NCBI GenBank assembly: GCA_947167075.1
Contig: CAMVGR010000018.1
Location: forward strand, 1 to 35,844
DNA from: an uncultured Bacteroidales bacterium
Lineage (GTDB): Bacteria; Bacteroidota; Bacteroidia; Bacteroidales; P3
Direction: 5' to 3'
Length of the DNA stretch: 35,844 bases
Below are positions 10,429 to 20,268 of this stretch, in pieces (within the stretch, counting starts at the first letter, position 1; every line of letters begins with the position of its first letter). Under the pieces are notes generated by a model. The model was not told the origin of the DNA. It saw only the letters and a program-made list of their open reading frames with translations, and did no database searches. A program made the position numbers and the translations under genes.

Positions 10429-10475
10429 GAAATGGGCCGGTGATTTCTCATCGGCCCATTTCCGTTTCCTTTCTT
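10429..10475. terminator. Terminator between the guanylyltransferase and a convergent small gene
   Basis: 11-bp perfect stem GAAATGGGCCG/CGGCCCATTTC (10429-10439 with 10452-10462), extended inward by TGA/TCA. A T-rich tail follows on the plus strand. It lies between two converging stop codons and probably serves both. Confidence 0.8.
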
Positions 10476-10484
10476 TGGGAGGTG

Positions 10485-10652
10485 TCAGTTGAAGTACACC
10501 TCTAGTTGAATACCCTCAACTTCTATGGTTTGATAGCTGCGGGCGAATCCGAGAATAGCTTTGATGCTTTGCTCAGAGGGTTGTACGCATGTGCTTGCAG
10601 TGGTCGAAAATGTGTCTGTGCTTGAAGATTCGTATTGCTGCATCATACGCAT
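10485..10652 (-). CDS. Small hypothetical protein, 55 residues
   Basis: Reads MRMMQQYESSSTD..., then a Ser/Thr-rich spacer, then a helix-like block SIKAILGFARSY and a C-terminus ending IQLEVYFN. From memory, short Bacteroidales proteins with a pattern like 'hxxILxFARSY ... hxhxLN-stop' are common; this is family recall and not a search result. Function is unknown and no membrane segment or signal is seen. It converges on the guanylyltransferase, with a shared hairpin between the two stops, as expected for a real transcript. Methionines at codons 1, 3 and 4 are alternative starts; the first is used here. No clear TAnnTTTG lies upstream. Confidence 0.6.
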   Translation of the reverse strand: MRMMQQYESSSTDTFSTTASTCVQPSEQSIKAILGFARSYQTIEVEGIQLEVYFN

Positions 10653-10923
10653 TTGATTGGTTTTACATCTGTTTACGCCCTATTAACGACCCTTTTGTTG
10701 TAAAATTGTGTGCCAGTGAAAATTTAACACTTTTGTTTCTGACTTTTTCTACGTTTTACGCCTTATATTTACTCTAAAAATCTCGTCCGAAAGTGTCATG
10801 AAATAATCTTAAAATATCTCCTGTTTGTAACCTGTTGATAAGTGTGGTTGATTTGACTATGAAATTAAAAAATGTGATTCTGTAAATATCATATTATCAA
10901 TGCCCACAAAAGATTTTAACTTT

Positions 10924-10940
10924 ATTTAACTTGGTTAAAT
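10924..10940. promoter_or_regulatory. Palindrome upstream of the str promoter (possible operator)
   Basis: ATTTAAC-ttg-GTTAAAT, a perfect 7-bp inverted repeat with a 3-bp spacer, 11 bp before the -33 box of the ribosomal operon promoter. A regulator is not known; this is inference from position and symmetry. Confidence 0.4.
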
Positions 10941-10951
10941 CCAAATGTGGT

Positions 10952-10982
10952 TTTGCTGAATGAAAAAATGTATGTATTTTTG
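10952..10982 (+). promoter_or_regulatory. Main promoter of the str/S10/spc/alpha supercluster
   Basis: TTTG at 10952-10955, 19-bp spacer, TAttTTTG at 10975-10982, near ideal for Bacteroidota. The predicted 5' UTR to rpsL is about 72 nt. Confidence 0.8.
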
Positions 10983-11060
10983 CATTTCCAACAAGGGTGT
11001 AGAGTATCCTTGTAAATGATTGATAATTAGAAAGTAAAACGTAATAATAAGAAACAGGAA

Positions 11061-11444
11061 ATGCCAACAATTCAACAATTAGTTCGCAAAGGACGTCAAC
11101 AGATGGAGTACAAGAGCAAGTCTCCGGCCCTCGATAGCTGTCCGCAGCGTCGCGGTGTCTGCACACGTGTGTACACCACCACCCCTAAAAAACCTAACTC
11201 AGCCATGCGTAAAGTGGCCCGTGTCCGCTTGACTAATGGAAAAGAGGTGAATGCTTATATCCCGGGTGAAGGACACAATCTGCAGGAGCACTCGATCGTG
11301 ATGATTCGTGGAGGTCGTGTGAAAGACCTTCCTGGTGTTCGTTACCATATCATCCGTGGTGCTTTGGATACCAGTGGTGTGGATGGTCGCCGCCAGCGTC
11401 GTTCGAAATATGGTGCCAAGCGTCCGAAACAAGCCGGTAAGTAA
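11061..11444 (+). CDS. rpsL: 30S ribosomal protein S12
   Basis: 127 residues, full length. It sits at the decoding centre of the 30S subunit. The [10 protein letters not shown] loop (K43, K44) and [11 protein letters not shown] loop (K87, D88, P90) carry the residues that contact A-site codon-anticodon pairs. All are wild type, so no classical streptomycin-resistance change is visible. It is the first gene of the cluster, following the promoter at 10952-10982. In this window it is preceded by a convergent small gene and the lptB pair, not by rpoBC. Confidence 0.97.
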   Translation: MPTIQQLVRKGRQQMEYKSKSPALDSCPQRRGVCTRVYTTTPKKPNSAMRKVARVRLTNGKEVNAYIPGEGHNLQEHSIVMIRGGRVKDLPGVRYHIIRGALDTSGVDGRRQRRSKYGAKRPKQAGK

Positions 11445-11489
11445 TACGAGTAGAAAGTTAAAGTTTGAAAGAATAAAGTATTTAGCACA

Positions 11490-11957
11490 ATGAGAAAAGC
11501 TAAGCCGAAAAAAAGAATAATCCTTCCGGATCCTAAATATAATGATGTGTTGGTGACCAAGTTTGTCAACAACTTGATGATGGGTGGTAAGAAAACCATA
11601 GCCTATCGTATTTTCTACGATGCAATCGATGTGGTGAGCGACCGTACAAAAGAAGATGGTCTCGAAGTGTGGAAGAAAGCCCTTGCCAATGTGACCCCCA
11701 GTGTTGAGGTACGCAGCAAACGTATCGGTGGTGCTACATTCCAGATTCCTACAGAGATCCGTGCCGAGCGTAAGCAAAGTATCGGTATGAAGAACCTGAT
11801 CGGGTTCTCACGTAAACGTAGCGAGAAGACAATGGCTCTGAAGCTTGCTGCAGAGATTCAGGCTGCATACAAGGAAGAGGGTGCTGCATTCAAGCGTAAA
11901 GAGGACATTCACCGTATGGCTGATGCTAACAAGGCCTTCTCTCACTTTCGCGCGTAA
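11490..11957 (+). CDS. rpsG: 30S ribosomal protein S7
   Basis: 155 residues. Primary assembly protein of the 30S head, contacting the E site. The family pattern is visible in [20 protein letters not shown] near the N-terminus, the beta-ribbon [11 protein letters not shown], and the basic helix [18 protein letters not shown]. The basic N-terminus ([11 protein letters not shown]) binds 16S rRNA. It follows rpsL after 45 bp and precedes fusA, the standard str order. Confidence 0.97.
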   Translation: MRKAKPKKRIILPDPKYNDVLVTKFVNNLMMGGKKTIAYRIFYDAIDVVSDRTKEDGLEVWKKALANVTPSVEVRSKRIGGATFQIPTEIRAERKQSIGMKNLIGFSRKRSEKTMALKLAAEIQAAYKEEGAAFKRKEDIHRMADANKAFSHFRA

Positions 11958-12010
11958 CTTATAATATAATAACTAAACGCAATAAAAGCTTAACAACAGA
12001 ATATAGCAGA

Positions 12011-14098
12011 ATGTCGGATCTCCACTACACACGCAACATTGGCATCATGGCCCATATCGACGCCGGTAAAACGACGACGACGGAGCGTATCCTTTTCTAC
12101 ACCGGGAAGAATTATAAACTTGGTGAGACTCATGAAGGAAGCGCAACGATGGACTGGATGGTACAGGAGCAGGAACGCGGTATCACTATCACGTCTGCTG
12201 CTACCACAGTGTATTGGGATTGGCATAACAATCGATATAAGTATAATATTATAGATACTCCAGGTCATGTCGACTTCACTGTCGAAGTGGAACGTTCGCT
12301 ACGCGTCCTGGATGGAGCAATTGCTATTTTCTGTGCTGTGGGAGGTGTAGAACCTCAAAGCGAAACAGTCTGGCGGCAAGCTGACAAGTATGAAGTGCCT
12401 CGCATCGCTTTTATCAATAAGATGGATCGTGCGGGTGCTGACTTCTTCTCTGTTGTAAGTCAAATCAAAGAGCGTCTTGGGGCGAATCCTATTCCAATAG
12501 AGATACCCATTGGACAGGAGGAGCTATACAAAGGAGTAGTTGATCTTATTTCCAATAAGGCTCTCGTCTGGGATGAGACATCGAATGGCCAACGTTTTGA
12601 AGAGATCCCTATGCCAGAGGATCTAAAAGAAATCGCTGCAGAGTATCGTCAGAGATTGGTCGAGGGTGTGGCAGAGGAAAACGAAGAACTAATGATGAAG
12701 TTCTTTGATGATCCTGACGCTATTACTGCCGATGAGATAATTGCTGAGATACGTAAAGCTACATTGGCTCGTAAGATTGTACCGGTAATGTGTGGCTCGG
12801 CATTTAAAAACAAGGGTGTTCAAACCCTCCTTGATGCAGTGGCTGCATTCCTTCCAAGCCCCTTGGATAAACCAGAAGTGACTGGTATTAATCCAAAAAC
12901 AGAGAAGGACGAGGTTAGAAAGGTGGATGTTAAAGCTCCATTTTCGGCACTAGCATTTAAGATTGCTACTGATCCCTATGTTGGTCGTCTCTGCTTTTTC
13001 CGTGTATACAGTGGATCGCTTGAAAGTGGGTCATATGTGTACAATGCCAATACGGGTAAAAAGGAACGTATCTCGCGTATTATGCAGATGCATTCCAATA
13101 AGCAGAATCCATTAGATCGTATAGAGGCGGGAGATATTGGAGCAGCTGTAGGATTTAAGGACATTAAAACAGGCCATACATTGTGTGATGAGTCCCATCC
13201 AATAGTTTTGGAGTCGATGAAGTTTCCTGAGCCGGTCATTAGTATTGCCGTTGAACCACATACCCAGGCGGACATGGATAAGATGAATAACGCCTTAATG
13301 AAACTGGTAGAGGAAGACCCTACTTTCCGCGTGAAAACAGACGAGGTAAGCGGGCAGACGGTAATCAGTGGCATGGGCGAACTTCATCTAGACATTATCA
13401 TGGATCGTTTGCGTCGCGAATTTGGTGTTGATGTTAACCAGGGACGCCCGGAAGTGGCTTATAAAGAGGCAATAACATCTACAGTCCAACATCACGAAAT
13501 ATACAAAAAGCAAACTGGTGGAAAAGGTAAGTTTGCAGATGTGTTATTTGAAATAGGACCGGCTGATGATGGTGTTATGGGACTTCAGTTCATTAATGAA
13601 GTGAAGGGTGGTAATATTCCTAAAGAATTCATTCCTGCAATCGAAAAAGGATTCCGTGAAGCAATGCAAAATGGTGTATTGGCAGGCTATCCGCTGGATT
13701 CGATGAAGGTGAAAATAATTGATGGATCTTTCCATCCTGTAGATAGTGACCAACTCTCGTTTGAACTTTGTGCAAAGATTGGATTCAAAGCTGCATGTCG
13801 TAAAGCCAATCCTGTGTTGCTTGAACCTATTATGAAGTTAGAGGTACTTACACCGGATGCCTATGTTGGTGATGTAACGGGCGATCTAAATCGTCGTCGC
13901 GGTGTCCTTGAGAATATCAGTGCTAAAGTGGGTGTTCAGGCAATTCATGCTAAAGTTCCTCTGGAACAGATGTTTGGGTATGTTACTTCGTTGCGTACGA
14001 TAACTTCTGGTCGTGCTAATTCGACAATGGAATTCTCTCATTATGCAGAACTATCGCATGACCAGCAGGATGCTATTTTGAAGAATAAAAATAATTAA
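12011..14098 (+). CDS. fusA: Elongation factor G
   Basis: 695-residue translational GTPase that drives translocation. G1 is [12 protein letters not shown] with K20, switch II is DTPGHVDF with the catalytic-region H86, G4 is NKMD (136-139), and G5 lies in GSAFKNKG. Domains II to V follow, with domain [12 protein letters not shown] and domain [17 protein letters not shown]. Its place directly after rpsG supports canonical EF-G rather than the EF-G2 paralog known in Bacteroides. rpsJ follows after 11 bp with no tuf between them, the usual Bacteroidota arrangement. Confidence 0.97.
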   Translation: MSDLHYTRNIGIMAHIDAGKTTTTERILFYTGKNYKLGETHEGSATMDWMVQEQERGITITSAATTVYWDWHNNRYKYNIIDTPGHVDFTVEVERSLRVLDGAIAIFCAVGGVEPQSETVWRQADKYEVPRIAFINKMDRAGADFFSVVSQIKERLGANPIPIEIPIGQEELYKGVVDLISNKALVWDETSNGQRFEEIPMPEDLKEIAAEYRQRLVEGVAEENEELMMKFFDDPDAITADEIIAEIRKATLARKIVPVMCGSAFKNKGVQTLLDAVAAFLPSPLDKPEVTGINPKTEKDEVRKVDVKAPFSALAFKIATDPYVGRLCFFRVYSGSLESGSYVYNANTGKKERISRIMQMHSNKQNPLDRIEAGDIGAAVGFKDIKTGHTLCDESHPIVLESMKFPEPVISIAVEPHTQADMDKMNNALMKLVEEDPTFRVKTDEVSGQTVISGMGELHLDIIMDRLRREFGVDVNQGRPEVAYKEAITSTVQHHEIYKKQTGGKGKFADVLFEIGPADDGVMGLQFINEVKGGNIPKEFIPAIEKGFREAMQNGVLAGYPLDSMKVKIIDGSFHPVDSDQLSFELCAKIGFKAACRKANPVLLEPIMKLEVLTPDAYVGDVTGDLNRRRGVLENISAKVGVQAIHAKVPLEQMFGYVTSLRTITSGRANSTMEFSHYAELSHDQQDAILKNKNN

Positions 14099-14109
14099 TA
14101 ATAAATACA

Positions 14110-14418
14110 ATGAGTCAAAGAATCAGAATTAAACTGAAATCTTACGATCACAATCTTGTCGACAAATCGGCCGAAAAGATTGTTAAGACCGTAAAGATGA
14201 CTGGCGCAGTGGTTAATGGCCCCATACCCCTGCCTACCAACAAAAAGATTTTCACGGTCAATCGCTCGACTTTCGTGAATAAAAAGTCTCGTGAGCAGTT
14301 CGAGTTGAGCACTTACAAGCGACTGATGGATATTGAGATTAATGATCGTGCTAAAACAATCGATGCACTTATGAAGCTGGAACTTCCGAGTGGTGTCGAA
14401 GTGGAAATTAAGGTCTGA
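14110..14418 (+). CDS. rpsJ: 30S ribosomal protein S10
   Basis: 102 residues, normal length. 30S head protein, and in well-studied bacteria also the NusB partner in antitermination. Recognisable blocks are [32 protein letters not shown] and [15 protein letters not shown]. First gene of the S10 segment, 11 bp after fusA, so the str and S10 operons are fused here. Confidence 0.97.
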   Translation: MSQRIRIKLKSYDHNLVDKSAEKIVKTVKMTGAVVNGPIPLPTNKKIFTVNRSTFVNKKSREQFELSTYKRLMDIEINDRAKTIDALMKLELPSGVEVEIKV

Positions 14419-14490
14419 ATTTAATCAGCCTATGTCTTGTTGATAAGCTGAAGTTTAAACAAAAGAAGAAAATCCAACTAAAAAAGAAAA

Positions 14491-15120
14491 ATGTCAGGAT
14501 TAATTGGAAAGAAAATCGGAATGACCAGTCTTTTTAATGCCGACGGAAAACAGATTCCGTGCACTGTGATTGAAGCTGGTCCTTGTGTTGTTACACAAGT
14601 GAAATCAATTGAAAAGGATGGTTATGATGCCATTCAACTTGCTTTTGGAGAGAAAAAGGAAAGTCGCACAACAAAGGCTTTGTTAGGCCATTTTGCAAAA
14701 GCGAATACCACACCTAAGCAGTATGTGGCCGAGTTTAGTCGTTTTGAGGAAGGTCATAAGAAAAAATTTGGAGAAGTTCTAACAGTTGATGTTTTCCAAG
14801 AGGGAGAGTTTGTTGACGTTGTTGGAACATCGAAAGGTAAAGGATTCCAGGGTGTTGTTACACGCCATGGCTTTGGTGGAGTGGGTGACAAGACTCATGG
14901 CCAGCATGACCGTCTCCGTGCACCCGGATCAATTGGTGCATCATCGTATCCTTCGCGTATCTTTAAGGGAATGCGTATGGCCGGCCAAAAAGGTAATCAC
15001 CGCGTTAAAGTACAGAACCTTCAGGTAGTGAAGATTATTGCAGAGAAAAATCTTATGCTGGTCAAAGGTTCCGTTCCCGGTCCCAAAGGTTCTATTGTTA
15101 AACTTGAAAGATGGAGCTAA
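14491..15120 (+). CDS. rplC: 50S ribosomal protein L3
   Basis: 209 residues. Early 50S assembly protein whose long loop reaches the peptidyl transferase region. Visible motifs are [48 protein letters not shown] and [15 protein letters not shown]. The position equivalent to the E. coli methylated Gln150 (GSIGQ) is Ala here (GSIGA). From memory this is common outside gammaproteobacteria. Confidence 0.97.
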   Translation: MSGLIGKKIGMTSLFNADGKQIPCTVIEAGPCVVTQVKSIEKDGYDAIQLAFGEKKESRTTKALLGHFAKANTTPKQYVAEFSRFEEGHKKKFGEVLTVDVFQEGEFVDVVGTSKGKGFQGVVTRHGFGGVGDKTHGQHDRLRAPGSIGASSYPSRIFKGMRMAGQKGNHRVKVQNLQVVKIIAEKNLMLVKGSVPGPKGSIVKLERWS

Positions 15121-15126
15121 TTAGTC

Positions 15127-15759
15127 ATGGAGTTAAAGATTTATAATATTAAAGGAGAAGAAACTGGGAGAACGATCAACATCGATGATTCCATATTTGC
15201 CATCGAGCCTAACGATCATGCTATTTACCTCGATGTAAAACAGTATTTGGCAGATAATCGTCAGGGAACAGCAAAGGCAAAAGAACGTAGCGAAAATGCT
15301 CATAGTACTCGAAAATTGAAACGTCAAAAAGGTACAGGTGGAGCTCGTTCTGGTGATTTGAAGAGTCCTGTTTTCGTCGGAGGTGGTACCATCTTTGGAC
15401 CGAAGCCTCGTGATTATAGATTTAAATTGAATATCAAAGTAAAGCGGCTTGCACGTCGTAGTGCGCTTTCATACAAGGTCAAAGATAATGCATTGACCGT
15501 TGTTGAGAACATTAGTTTCGAGACCCCGAAGACCAAAAAGATGATCGAAGTCCTCAATAAATTAAATTTGAGTGAGAAAAAATCACTTTTTGTTCTTGAA
15601 AATCAAAATAATTTCGTATCTTTGTCCGCTAGAAACCTTCAGAATGTTAAGGTGGTAAACGTGTCGCAATTAAATACTTACGATATTGTTAATGCCTCAA
15701 ATATTGTTCTCAGCGAAGGGTGTTTTGCTGAAATCAATCGCGTTTTGGCTTCAAAATGA
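15127..15759 (+). CDS. rplD: 50S ribosomal protein L4
   Basis: 210 residues. Lines the exit tunnel near L22. The tunnel loop is recognisable as LKRQKGTGGARSGDLKSPVFVGGG, followed by RDYRFKLNIKVKRLARRSALSYK. In E. coli L4 also represses the S10 operon; no equivalent leader can be identified here. It starts 6 bp after rplC. A promoter-like sequence lies inside the gene at 15596-15624. Confidence 0.96.
   Translation: MELKIYNIKGEETGRTINIDDSIFAIEPNDHAIYLDVKQYLADNRQGTAKAKERSENAHSTRKLKRQKGTGGARSGDLKSPVFVGGGTIFGPKPRDYRFKLNIKVKRLARRSALSYKVKDNALTVVENISFETPKTKKMIEVLNKLNLSEKKSLFVLENQNNFVSLSARNLQNVKVVNVSQLNTYDIVNASNIVLSEGCFAEINRVLASK
15596..15624 (+). promoter_or_regulatory. Promoter-like sequence inside rplD
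   Basis: TTG at 15596-15598, 18-bp spacer, TAtcTTTG at 15617-15624, in an A/T-rich patch about 170 bp upstream of rplW. It fits the Bacteroidota consensus but lies in coding sequence, so it may be chance. Confidence 0.3.
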
Positions 15760-15795
15760 GGGTAGAGAGAATAACGAATTAAGAAAGTTTAACAA

Positions 15796-16149
15796 ATGAT
15801 GAATGTAATAATAAAACCGCTGATTAGCGAAAAAATGACCCGCCTTACTGAGGCTGCATCTTCACCGGTGCAGACTCGTATTCAGCGTAATAAAGGTATT
15901 GCTGTTGCTCCTGCCCACAATCGTTATGGATTTATTGTTGACAAACGAGCCAATAAGATTCAAATAAAGAGTGCTATAGAGCAATTCTATGGTGTGAAGG
16001 TAATCGATGTTAATACGATGAATTATTCTGGCAAAGTGAAGTCTCGCTATACCAAAGCTGGATTTCTCACTGGTCGAACAAATGCTTTCAAGAAAGCTAT
16101 AGTGACTTTGGTAGAGGGTGATAGCATTGATTTTTATGCTAGTATTTAG
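15796..16149 (+). CDS. rplW: 50S ribosomal protein L23 with an N-terminal-region insertion
   Basis: 117 residues against about 96 in typical relatives. L23 sits at the tunnel exit and docks trigger factor, SRP and SecY. Core motifs are IIKPLISEKMT, NRYGFIVDKRANKIQIKSAI, VNTMNYSGKVKSRYTKAGF and VTLVEGDSIDFY. The extra ~20 residues lie at about 20-41 (Pro/Arg/Gln-rich, between the first helix and the strand NRYGFIV). Two consecutive ATGs begin the gene; the first is used. Confidence 0.95.
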   Translation: MMNVIIKPLISEKMTRLTEAASSPVQTRIQRNKGIAVAPAHNRYGFIVDKRANKIQIKSAIEQFYGVKVIDVNTMNYSGKVKSRYTKAGFLTGRTNAFKKAIVTLVEGDSIDFYASI

Positions 16150-16208
16150 AGAAAGTTAATAATTAATAATAGTCAGGTCCGCTGATAAGAGATCAATAAG
16201 AAAAAGAA

Positions 16209-17033
16209 ATGGCTTTAAAAAAGATCAAACCAACAACTCCCGGTCAACGTCATAAATTGGTGGTTACAAATGATGATATCACCTCGACGCGTCCAGAGAA
16301 GAGCCTTGTATACGGCATTCGAAAAAGTGGTGGCCGTAATAATCAAGGTAAGATGACCATGCGTTATATCGGTGGTGGTCATAAGAAACTATACCGTTTT
16401 GTTGATTTTAAACGAAACAAAGATGGTGTTCCTGCAACGGTTAAGTCAATCGAATATGATCCCAATCGTAGCTCTAGAATAGCTTTGTTAGTATATGCTG
16501 ATGGAGAGAAGAGTTACATACTTTGTCCTCAAGGATTGAAGGTTGGACAAACTGTTATTTCCGGTGCTGGTGTCGCTCCAGAGGTTGGTAATGCATTGTT
16601 GCTCTCGGAAATTCCTTTTGGTACACTCATTCATAACATCGAATTGCGTCCTGGACAAGGAGCTAAGATGGTCCGTTCGGCAGGTGCATATGCACAGCTG
16701 ATGTCTCGTGACGATAAATATGCCATTATTAAAATGCCAAGCGGAGAAATGCGCATGATTCTTCAGGCGTGTCGTGCTACGGTGGGTATTGTTAGTAATC
16801 CAGAGCATAACCTAGAGGTTGGTGGTAAGGCTGGACGTACACGTCATTTGGGACGTCGTCCACGCAACCGTGGTGTTGTTATGAACCCCGTTGATCACCC
16901 GATGGGTGGCGGTGAAGGTCGTCAGACTGGTGGTCATCCGCGTTCTCGTAAGGGTATTCCAGCAAAGGGATACAAGACACGTGCTCCTAAGAAGCAGTCG
17001 AGCAAGTACATTGTCGAAAGAAGAAAGAAGTAA
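16209..17033 (+). CDS. rplB: 50S ribosomal protein L2
   Basis: 274 residues, full length. Needed for subunit joining and peptidyl transferase integrity. Visible are [19 protein letters not shown], the SH3-like core, and the conserved C-terminal [12 protein letters not shown] containing the universally conserved histidine. A basic tail follows. It lies between rplW and rpsS in the standard order. Confidence 0.97.
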   Translation: MALKKIKPTTPGQRHKLVVTNDDITSTRPEKSLVYGIRKSGGRNNQGKMTMRYIGGGHKKLYRFVDFKRNKDGVPATVKSIEYDPNRSSRIALLVYADGEKSYILCPQGLKVGQTVISGAGVAPEVGNALLLSEIPFGTLIHNIELRPGQGAKMVRSAGAYAQLMSRDDKYAIIKMPSGEMRMILQACRATVGIVSNPEHNLEVGGKAGRTRHLGRRPRNRGVVMNPVDHPMGGGEGRQTGGHPRSRKGIPAKGYKTRAPKKQSSKYIVERRKK

Positions 17034-17053
17034 CTCAGAAAAAAGAAGAAACA

Positions 17054-17332
17054 ATGAGTCGTTCGTTAAAGAAAGGTCCCTACATCTTCCATAAATTGGA
17101 AAAGAGAGTCATTGAGGCCCAGCAATCAAACAAAAAGGTAACCATCAAGACATGGTCAAGAGCATCGATGATATCCCCCGATTTTGTTGGTCAGACCATT
17201 GCTGTGCATAATGGAAATAAGTTTATTCCAGTATATGTCACCGAAAATATGGTTGGACATAAATTAGGTGAATTTGCACTCACTCGCACTTTTCGTGGTC
17301 ATGCAGGATCGAAAGATAAAGGTAAAAAGTAA
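17054..17332 (+). CDS. rpsS: 30S ribosomal protein S19
   Basis: 92 residues. 30S head protein that forms a complex with S13 near the A-site finger. It begins [19 protein letters not shown] and contains [20 protein letters not shown] and [17 protein letters not shown], all family signatures. It starts 20 bp after rplB. Confidence 0.97.
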   Translation: MSRSLKKGPYIFHKLEKRVIEAQQSNKKVTIKTWSRASMISPDFVGQTIAVHNGNKFIPVYVTENMVGHKLGEFALTRTFRGHAGSKDKGKK

Positions 17333-17343
17333 AAGTTAAGAAA

Positions 17344-17778
17344 ATGGGACGTAGAAAACATAATAGTGCTGAAGCACGAAGAGAGGCCAACAAAAATCTT
17401 TATTTGGCTAAGTTGATGAATAATCCCACCTCGCCGCAGAAGACTCGTCTAGTTGCAGATTTAATCCGTGGTGTGGACGTTGAGAAAGCTTTAGGTATAC
17501 TTCAGTATAATCCGAGAGAATCTGCTCCTAAGATACGTAAACTTCTCCTCTCGGCTATTGCTAATTGGCAGGCTAAAAATGAGGGAATTCGTATGGAGGA
17601 GGCCCAATTGTATATTAAACAAATTATGGTTGATGAGGGACGCACAATGAAACGTATGCGTACTGCTCCACAGGGTCGTGGGTATAGAATACGCAAACGT
17701 AGCAACCATATTACTATGATATTGGGAAGCCGTAAAGAAGAGAATCTTGTAAAGGCAGATTTAGAGGAAACAAAATAA
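17344..17778 (+). CDS. rplV: 50S ribosomal protein L22
   Basis: 144 residues. Lines the exit tunnel opposite L4. Motifs: SPQKTRLVADLIRGVDVEKAL near the N-terminus, RKLLLSAIANWQ, and the tunnel hairpin MRTAPQGRGYRIRKRSNHIT. The N-terminus is about 25 residues longer than the E. coli protein, with a basic stretch (RRKHNSAEARREANKN). The C-terminal tail is short and charged. Confidence 0.96.
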   Translation: MGRRKHNSAEARREANKNLYLAKLMNNPTSPQKTRLVADLIRGVDVEKALGILQYNPRESAPKIRKLLLSAIANWQAKNEGIRMEEAQLYIKQIMVDEGRTMKRMRTAPQGRGYRIRKRSNHITMILGSRKEENLVKADLEETK

Positions 17779-17804
17779 AGTAACAAAAAGAAGATAAGTA
17801 AACA

Positions 17805-18551
17805 ATGGGACAAAAGACTAACCCTATTGGCAACAGACTAGGCATTATCCGCGGGTGGGACTCCAATTGGTTTGGAGGCCGTAAGTTTGAGCAAAAACTT
17901 GTTGAGGATGATAAGATTAGAAAATACCTCAATGCTCGTCTTGTTAAAGCTGGTATATCAAAGATATATATCGAGCGAACACTTAAAATGTTGACTGTTA
18001 CCATTAATGCAGCTCGCCCAGGTTTGATTATTGGTCGTGCTGGTTCTGAAGTGGACAAGTTGCGTGAAGAGTTAAAGAAACTAACGGGCAAAGATGTTCA
18101 AATTAATATCAGTGAGGTGAAACATCCTGAAATGGATGCAGTTCTGGTAGCACAAAATATTGCCAAACAAATAGAAGGACGTATACAGTATCGTCGTGCA
18201 ATTAAAAATGCTATTACAACAACAATGCGTACAGGTGCAGAGGGTATTAAGGTTTCTATTAGTGGACGTATTGGTGGTGCTGAAATAGCCCGCAGTGAGC
18301 ACTTTAAAGAGGGACGTACTCCGTTACACACACTTCGTGCAGATATAGATTATTCCAACGCAGAAGCCCATACTACTTATGGACGTATTGGAATTAAGGT
18401 ATGGATATGTCGTGGTGTTATATATGGCCGTCCTGAATTAGTATCATCGACAATTGGAGGTCAACAGCGTGACCATCGCACAGGTATTGGTGGCAGACGT
18501 CTTGAAAACACTCCTCGTCGCCGACAGAGTGTGAGAAACAGCAGTAAATAA
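17805..18551 (+). CDS. rpsC: 30S ribosomal protein S3
   Basis: 248 residues. Forms part of the mRNA entry site and ribosomal helicase activity with S4 and S5. It begins [18 protein letters not shown]. The KH domain contains [16 protein letters not shown] with the GxxG loop. The C-terminal domain has [12 protein letters not shown] and the [14 protein letters not shown] block. The C-terminal tail is Arg/Ser-rich. Confidence 0.97.
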   Translation: MGQKTNPIGNRLGIIRGWDSNWFGGRKFEQKLVEDDKIRKYLNARLVKAGISKIYIERTLKMLTVTINAARPGLIIGRAGSEVDKLREELKKLTGKDVQINISEVKHPEMDAVLVAQNIAKQIEGRIQYRRAIKNAITTTMRTGAEGIKVSISGRIGGAEIARSEHFKEGRTPLHTLRADIDYSNAEAHTTYGRIGIKVWICRGVIYGRPELVSSTIGGQQRDHRTGIGGRRLENTPRRRQSVRNSSK

Positions 18552-18611
18552 TTTCAAGTGGTTTTTTGTAGTTCATCTTACAAAACCCTAAAAGCAAAAT
18601 AAGAAGAAGAA

Positions 18612-19034
18612 ATGTTACAACCCAAGAAAACAAGATATAGAAAGCAACAGAAGGGTAAGATAAAGGGAAATGCTTTCCGTGGCCACGAACTTGCTTTTGG
18701 TACATTTGGTATCAAGTCTTTAGAGACTTGTTTTATTACTGGTCGCCAAATTGAGGCTGCTCGTCAGGCAGTGACTCGTCATATGAAACGTGAGGGTCAA
18801 ATATGGATTCGCATTTTTCCAGATAAACCTATTACTAAAAAACCTAATGAGGTGCGTATGGGTAAAGGTAAAGGTGCTCCTGAGTATTTTGTTGCTCGTG
18901 TGATGCCTGGCACAATGTTGTTTGAATGTGAAGGAGTTCCAATGGATGTTGCTAAAGAAGCTCTTCGTTTGGCGGCACAAAAACTTCCTATCTCAACTAA
19001 ATTTGTTGTCAAACGAGATTATATAGAAGAATAA
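18612..19034 (+). CDS. rplP: 50S ribosomal protein L16
   Basis: 140 residues. Late 50S assembly protein near the A-site tRNA. It begins [19 protein letters not shown] and contains [35 protein letters not shown] and [16 protein letters not shown], all diagnostic. It lies 60 bp after rpsC. Confidence 0.97.
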   Translation: MLQPKKTRYRKQQKGKIKGNAFRGHELAFGTFGIKSLETCFITGRQIEAARQAVTRHMKREGQIWIRIFPDKPITKKPNEVRMGKGKGAPEYFVARVMPGTMLFECEGVPMDVAKEALRLAAQKLPISTKFVVKRDYIEE

Positions 19035-19045
19035 TACCCACTGTC

Positions 19046-19249
19046 ATGAAGAATGAAATAGTATTGAAGGAGCTCTCGACTGCTGAACTGAAGGAGAGAC
19101 TCGATGGTGAACGTCTGAATTATCAGAAGATGGTGATGAGCCATGCTGTGTCCCCACTTGAGAATCCCAATAAAATCAAAGAAAGTAGAAAAAATATTGC
19201 CCGCTGCCTTACTGAGCTCCGTGCTCGTGAAATAGATGCACAAAAGTAA
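19046..19249 (+). CDS. rpmC: 50S ribosomal protein L29
   Basis: 67 residues. Small two-helix protein beside L23 at the tunnel exit. It reads [19 protein letters not shown], then a basic second helix ending [17 protein letters not shown]. It lies 11 bp after rplP and 2 bp before rpsQ. Confidence 0.95.
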   Translation: MKNEIVLKELSTAELKERLDGERLNYQKMVMSHAVSPLENPNKIKESRKNIARCLTELRAREIDAQK

Positions 19250-19251
19250 GC

Positions 19252-19533
19252 ATGGCTGCAAAGAAAATCCCATTCGCAATGGAAAGAAATTTGAGAAAAG
19301 AAAGAATTGGCGTTGTGGTGAGCAACAAGATGGAGAAATCTATTGTGGTTCTTGTAGAACGTAAAGTCAAGCACCCCAAATACGGTAAATTCGTCAAGAA
19401 ATCCACAAAATTTATGGCAAACGATGAAAATAATGAGGCAGGTATGGGTGATACTGTCCGTATCATGGAAACTCGCCCCTTGAGCAAAAACAAGTGTTGG
19501 CGTCTCGTTGAAATCGTTGAAAAGGCCAAGTAA
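19252..19533 (+). CDS. rpsQ: 30S ribosomal protein S17
   Basis: 93 residues. Primary 16S rRNA-binding OB-fold protein. Motifs: [39 protein letters not shown] and [20 protein letters not shown]. The ATG at 19252 is used because it sits 2 bp after rpmC. A second in-frame ATG at 19279 (MERNLRK) matches the usual start of relatives and is a real alternative. Confidence 0.95.
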   Translation: MAAKKIPFAMERNLRKERIGVVVSNKMEKSIVVLVERKVKHPKYGKFVKKSTKFMANDENNEAGMGDTVRIMETRPLSKNKCWRLVEIVEKAK

Positions 19534-19560
19534 CCACAATTACGATAAACAAGAAAGAGT

Positions 19561-19929
19561 ATGATACAACAAGAAACCAGAATGACAGTTGCCGATAACA
19601 GTGGTGCGAAAAGTGCCCTGTGCATTCGTGTCCTTGGTGGAACTAAGAAACGTTATGCTTCAATAGGTGACACCATTGTTGTGGCTATTAAAGATGCAAT
19701 TCCATCAGGCAATGTAAAGAAAGGAAGCGTTTCGAAAGCAGTCGTCGTACGCACCAAGAAAGAAATTCGTCGCAATGATGGTTCCTATATCCGATTCGAC
19801 GATAATGCTTGCGTCCTGCTTACCGCCGCTGATGAACTTCGTGGCACACGTATTTTCGGACCAGTAGGCCGTGAGTTACGTGAGAAGCAGTTTATGAAGA
19901 TTGTTTCCCTCGCACCAGAAGTACTGTAA
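19561..19929 (+). CDS. rplN: 50S ribosomal protein L14
   Basis: 122 residues, full length. 50S protein at the subunit interface and the site bound by the silencing factor RsfS. It begins [20 protein letters not shown] and has [21 protein letters not shown] and [17 protein letters not shown]. First gene of the spc segment; the 27-bp gap from rpsQ shows no new promoter. Confidence 0.97.
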   Translation: MIQQETRMTVADNSGAKSALCIRVLGGTKKRYASIGDTIVVAIKDAIPSGNVKKGSVSKAVVVRTKKEIRRNDGSYIRFDDNACVLLTAADELRGTRIFGPVGRELREKQFMKIVSLAPEVL

Positions 19930-19953
19930 ACAAAAAATGAAAAGAAGAAAGTA

Positions 19954-20268
19954 ATGAAACTGCACGTTAAGAAAGGGGACATGGTTCAGGTTATCGCTGG
20001 CGATGATAAAGGCAAGATCGCCAAGGTTCTGAAGGTTTTCCCAGAAAAGAATCGCGCCATCGTCGAGGGTGTCAATGTTAATAAGAAGCATACTAAACCC
20101 AATGCACGTAACACTCAGGGTGGTATTATAGAGCAGGAAGCTCCTATCCATATTTCGAATCTAATGGTTGTTGTCGGGAAGACTCCTACCCGTATTGGTC
20201 GACATGTGGATGAAAAAACAGGTAAAATAGTCCGTTATTCCAAAAAAACAGGGGAGGAGATCAAATAA
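19954..20268 (+). CDS. rplX: 50S ribosomal protein L24
   Basis: 104 residues. Assembly initiator of the 50S subunit with a KOW motif ([20 protein letters not shown]). It continues with [14 protein letters not shown] and [19 protein letters not shown]. Its stop overlaps the rplE start by 1 base (TAATG), implying translational coupling. Confidence 0.96.
   Translation: MKLHVKKGDMVQVIAGDDKGKIAKVLKVFPEKNRAIVEGVNVNKKHTKPNARNTQGGIIEQEAPIHISNLMVVVGKTPTRIGRHVDEKTGKIVRYSKKTGEEIK

Larger units (their letters stand above)
10653..11060. other. 408-bp A/T-rich region before rpsL
   Basis: Contains the palindrome at 10924-10940, the str promoter at 10952-10982 and the rpsL leader. The leader includes a 6-bp ACAAGG/CCTTGT hairpin at about 10990-11013. 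Nothing else is recognised between 10653 and 10920. Confidence 0.6.
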
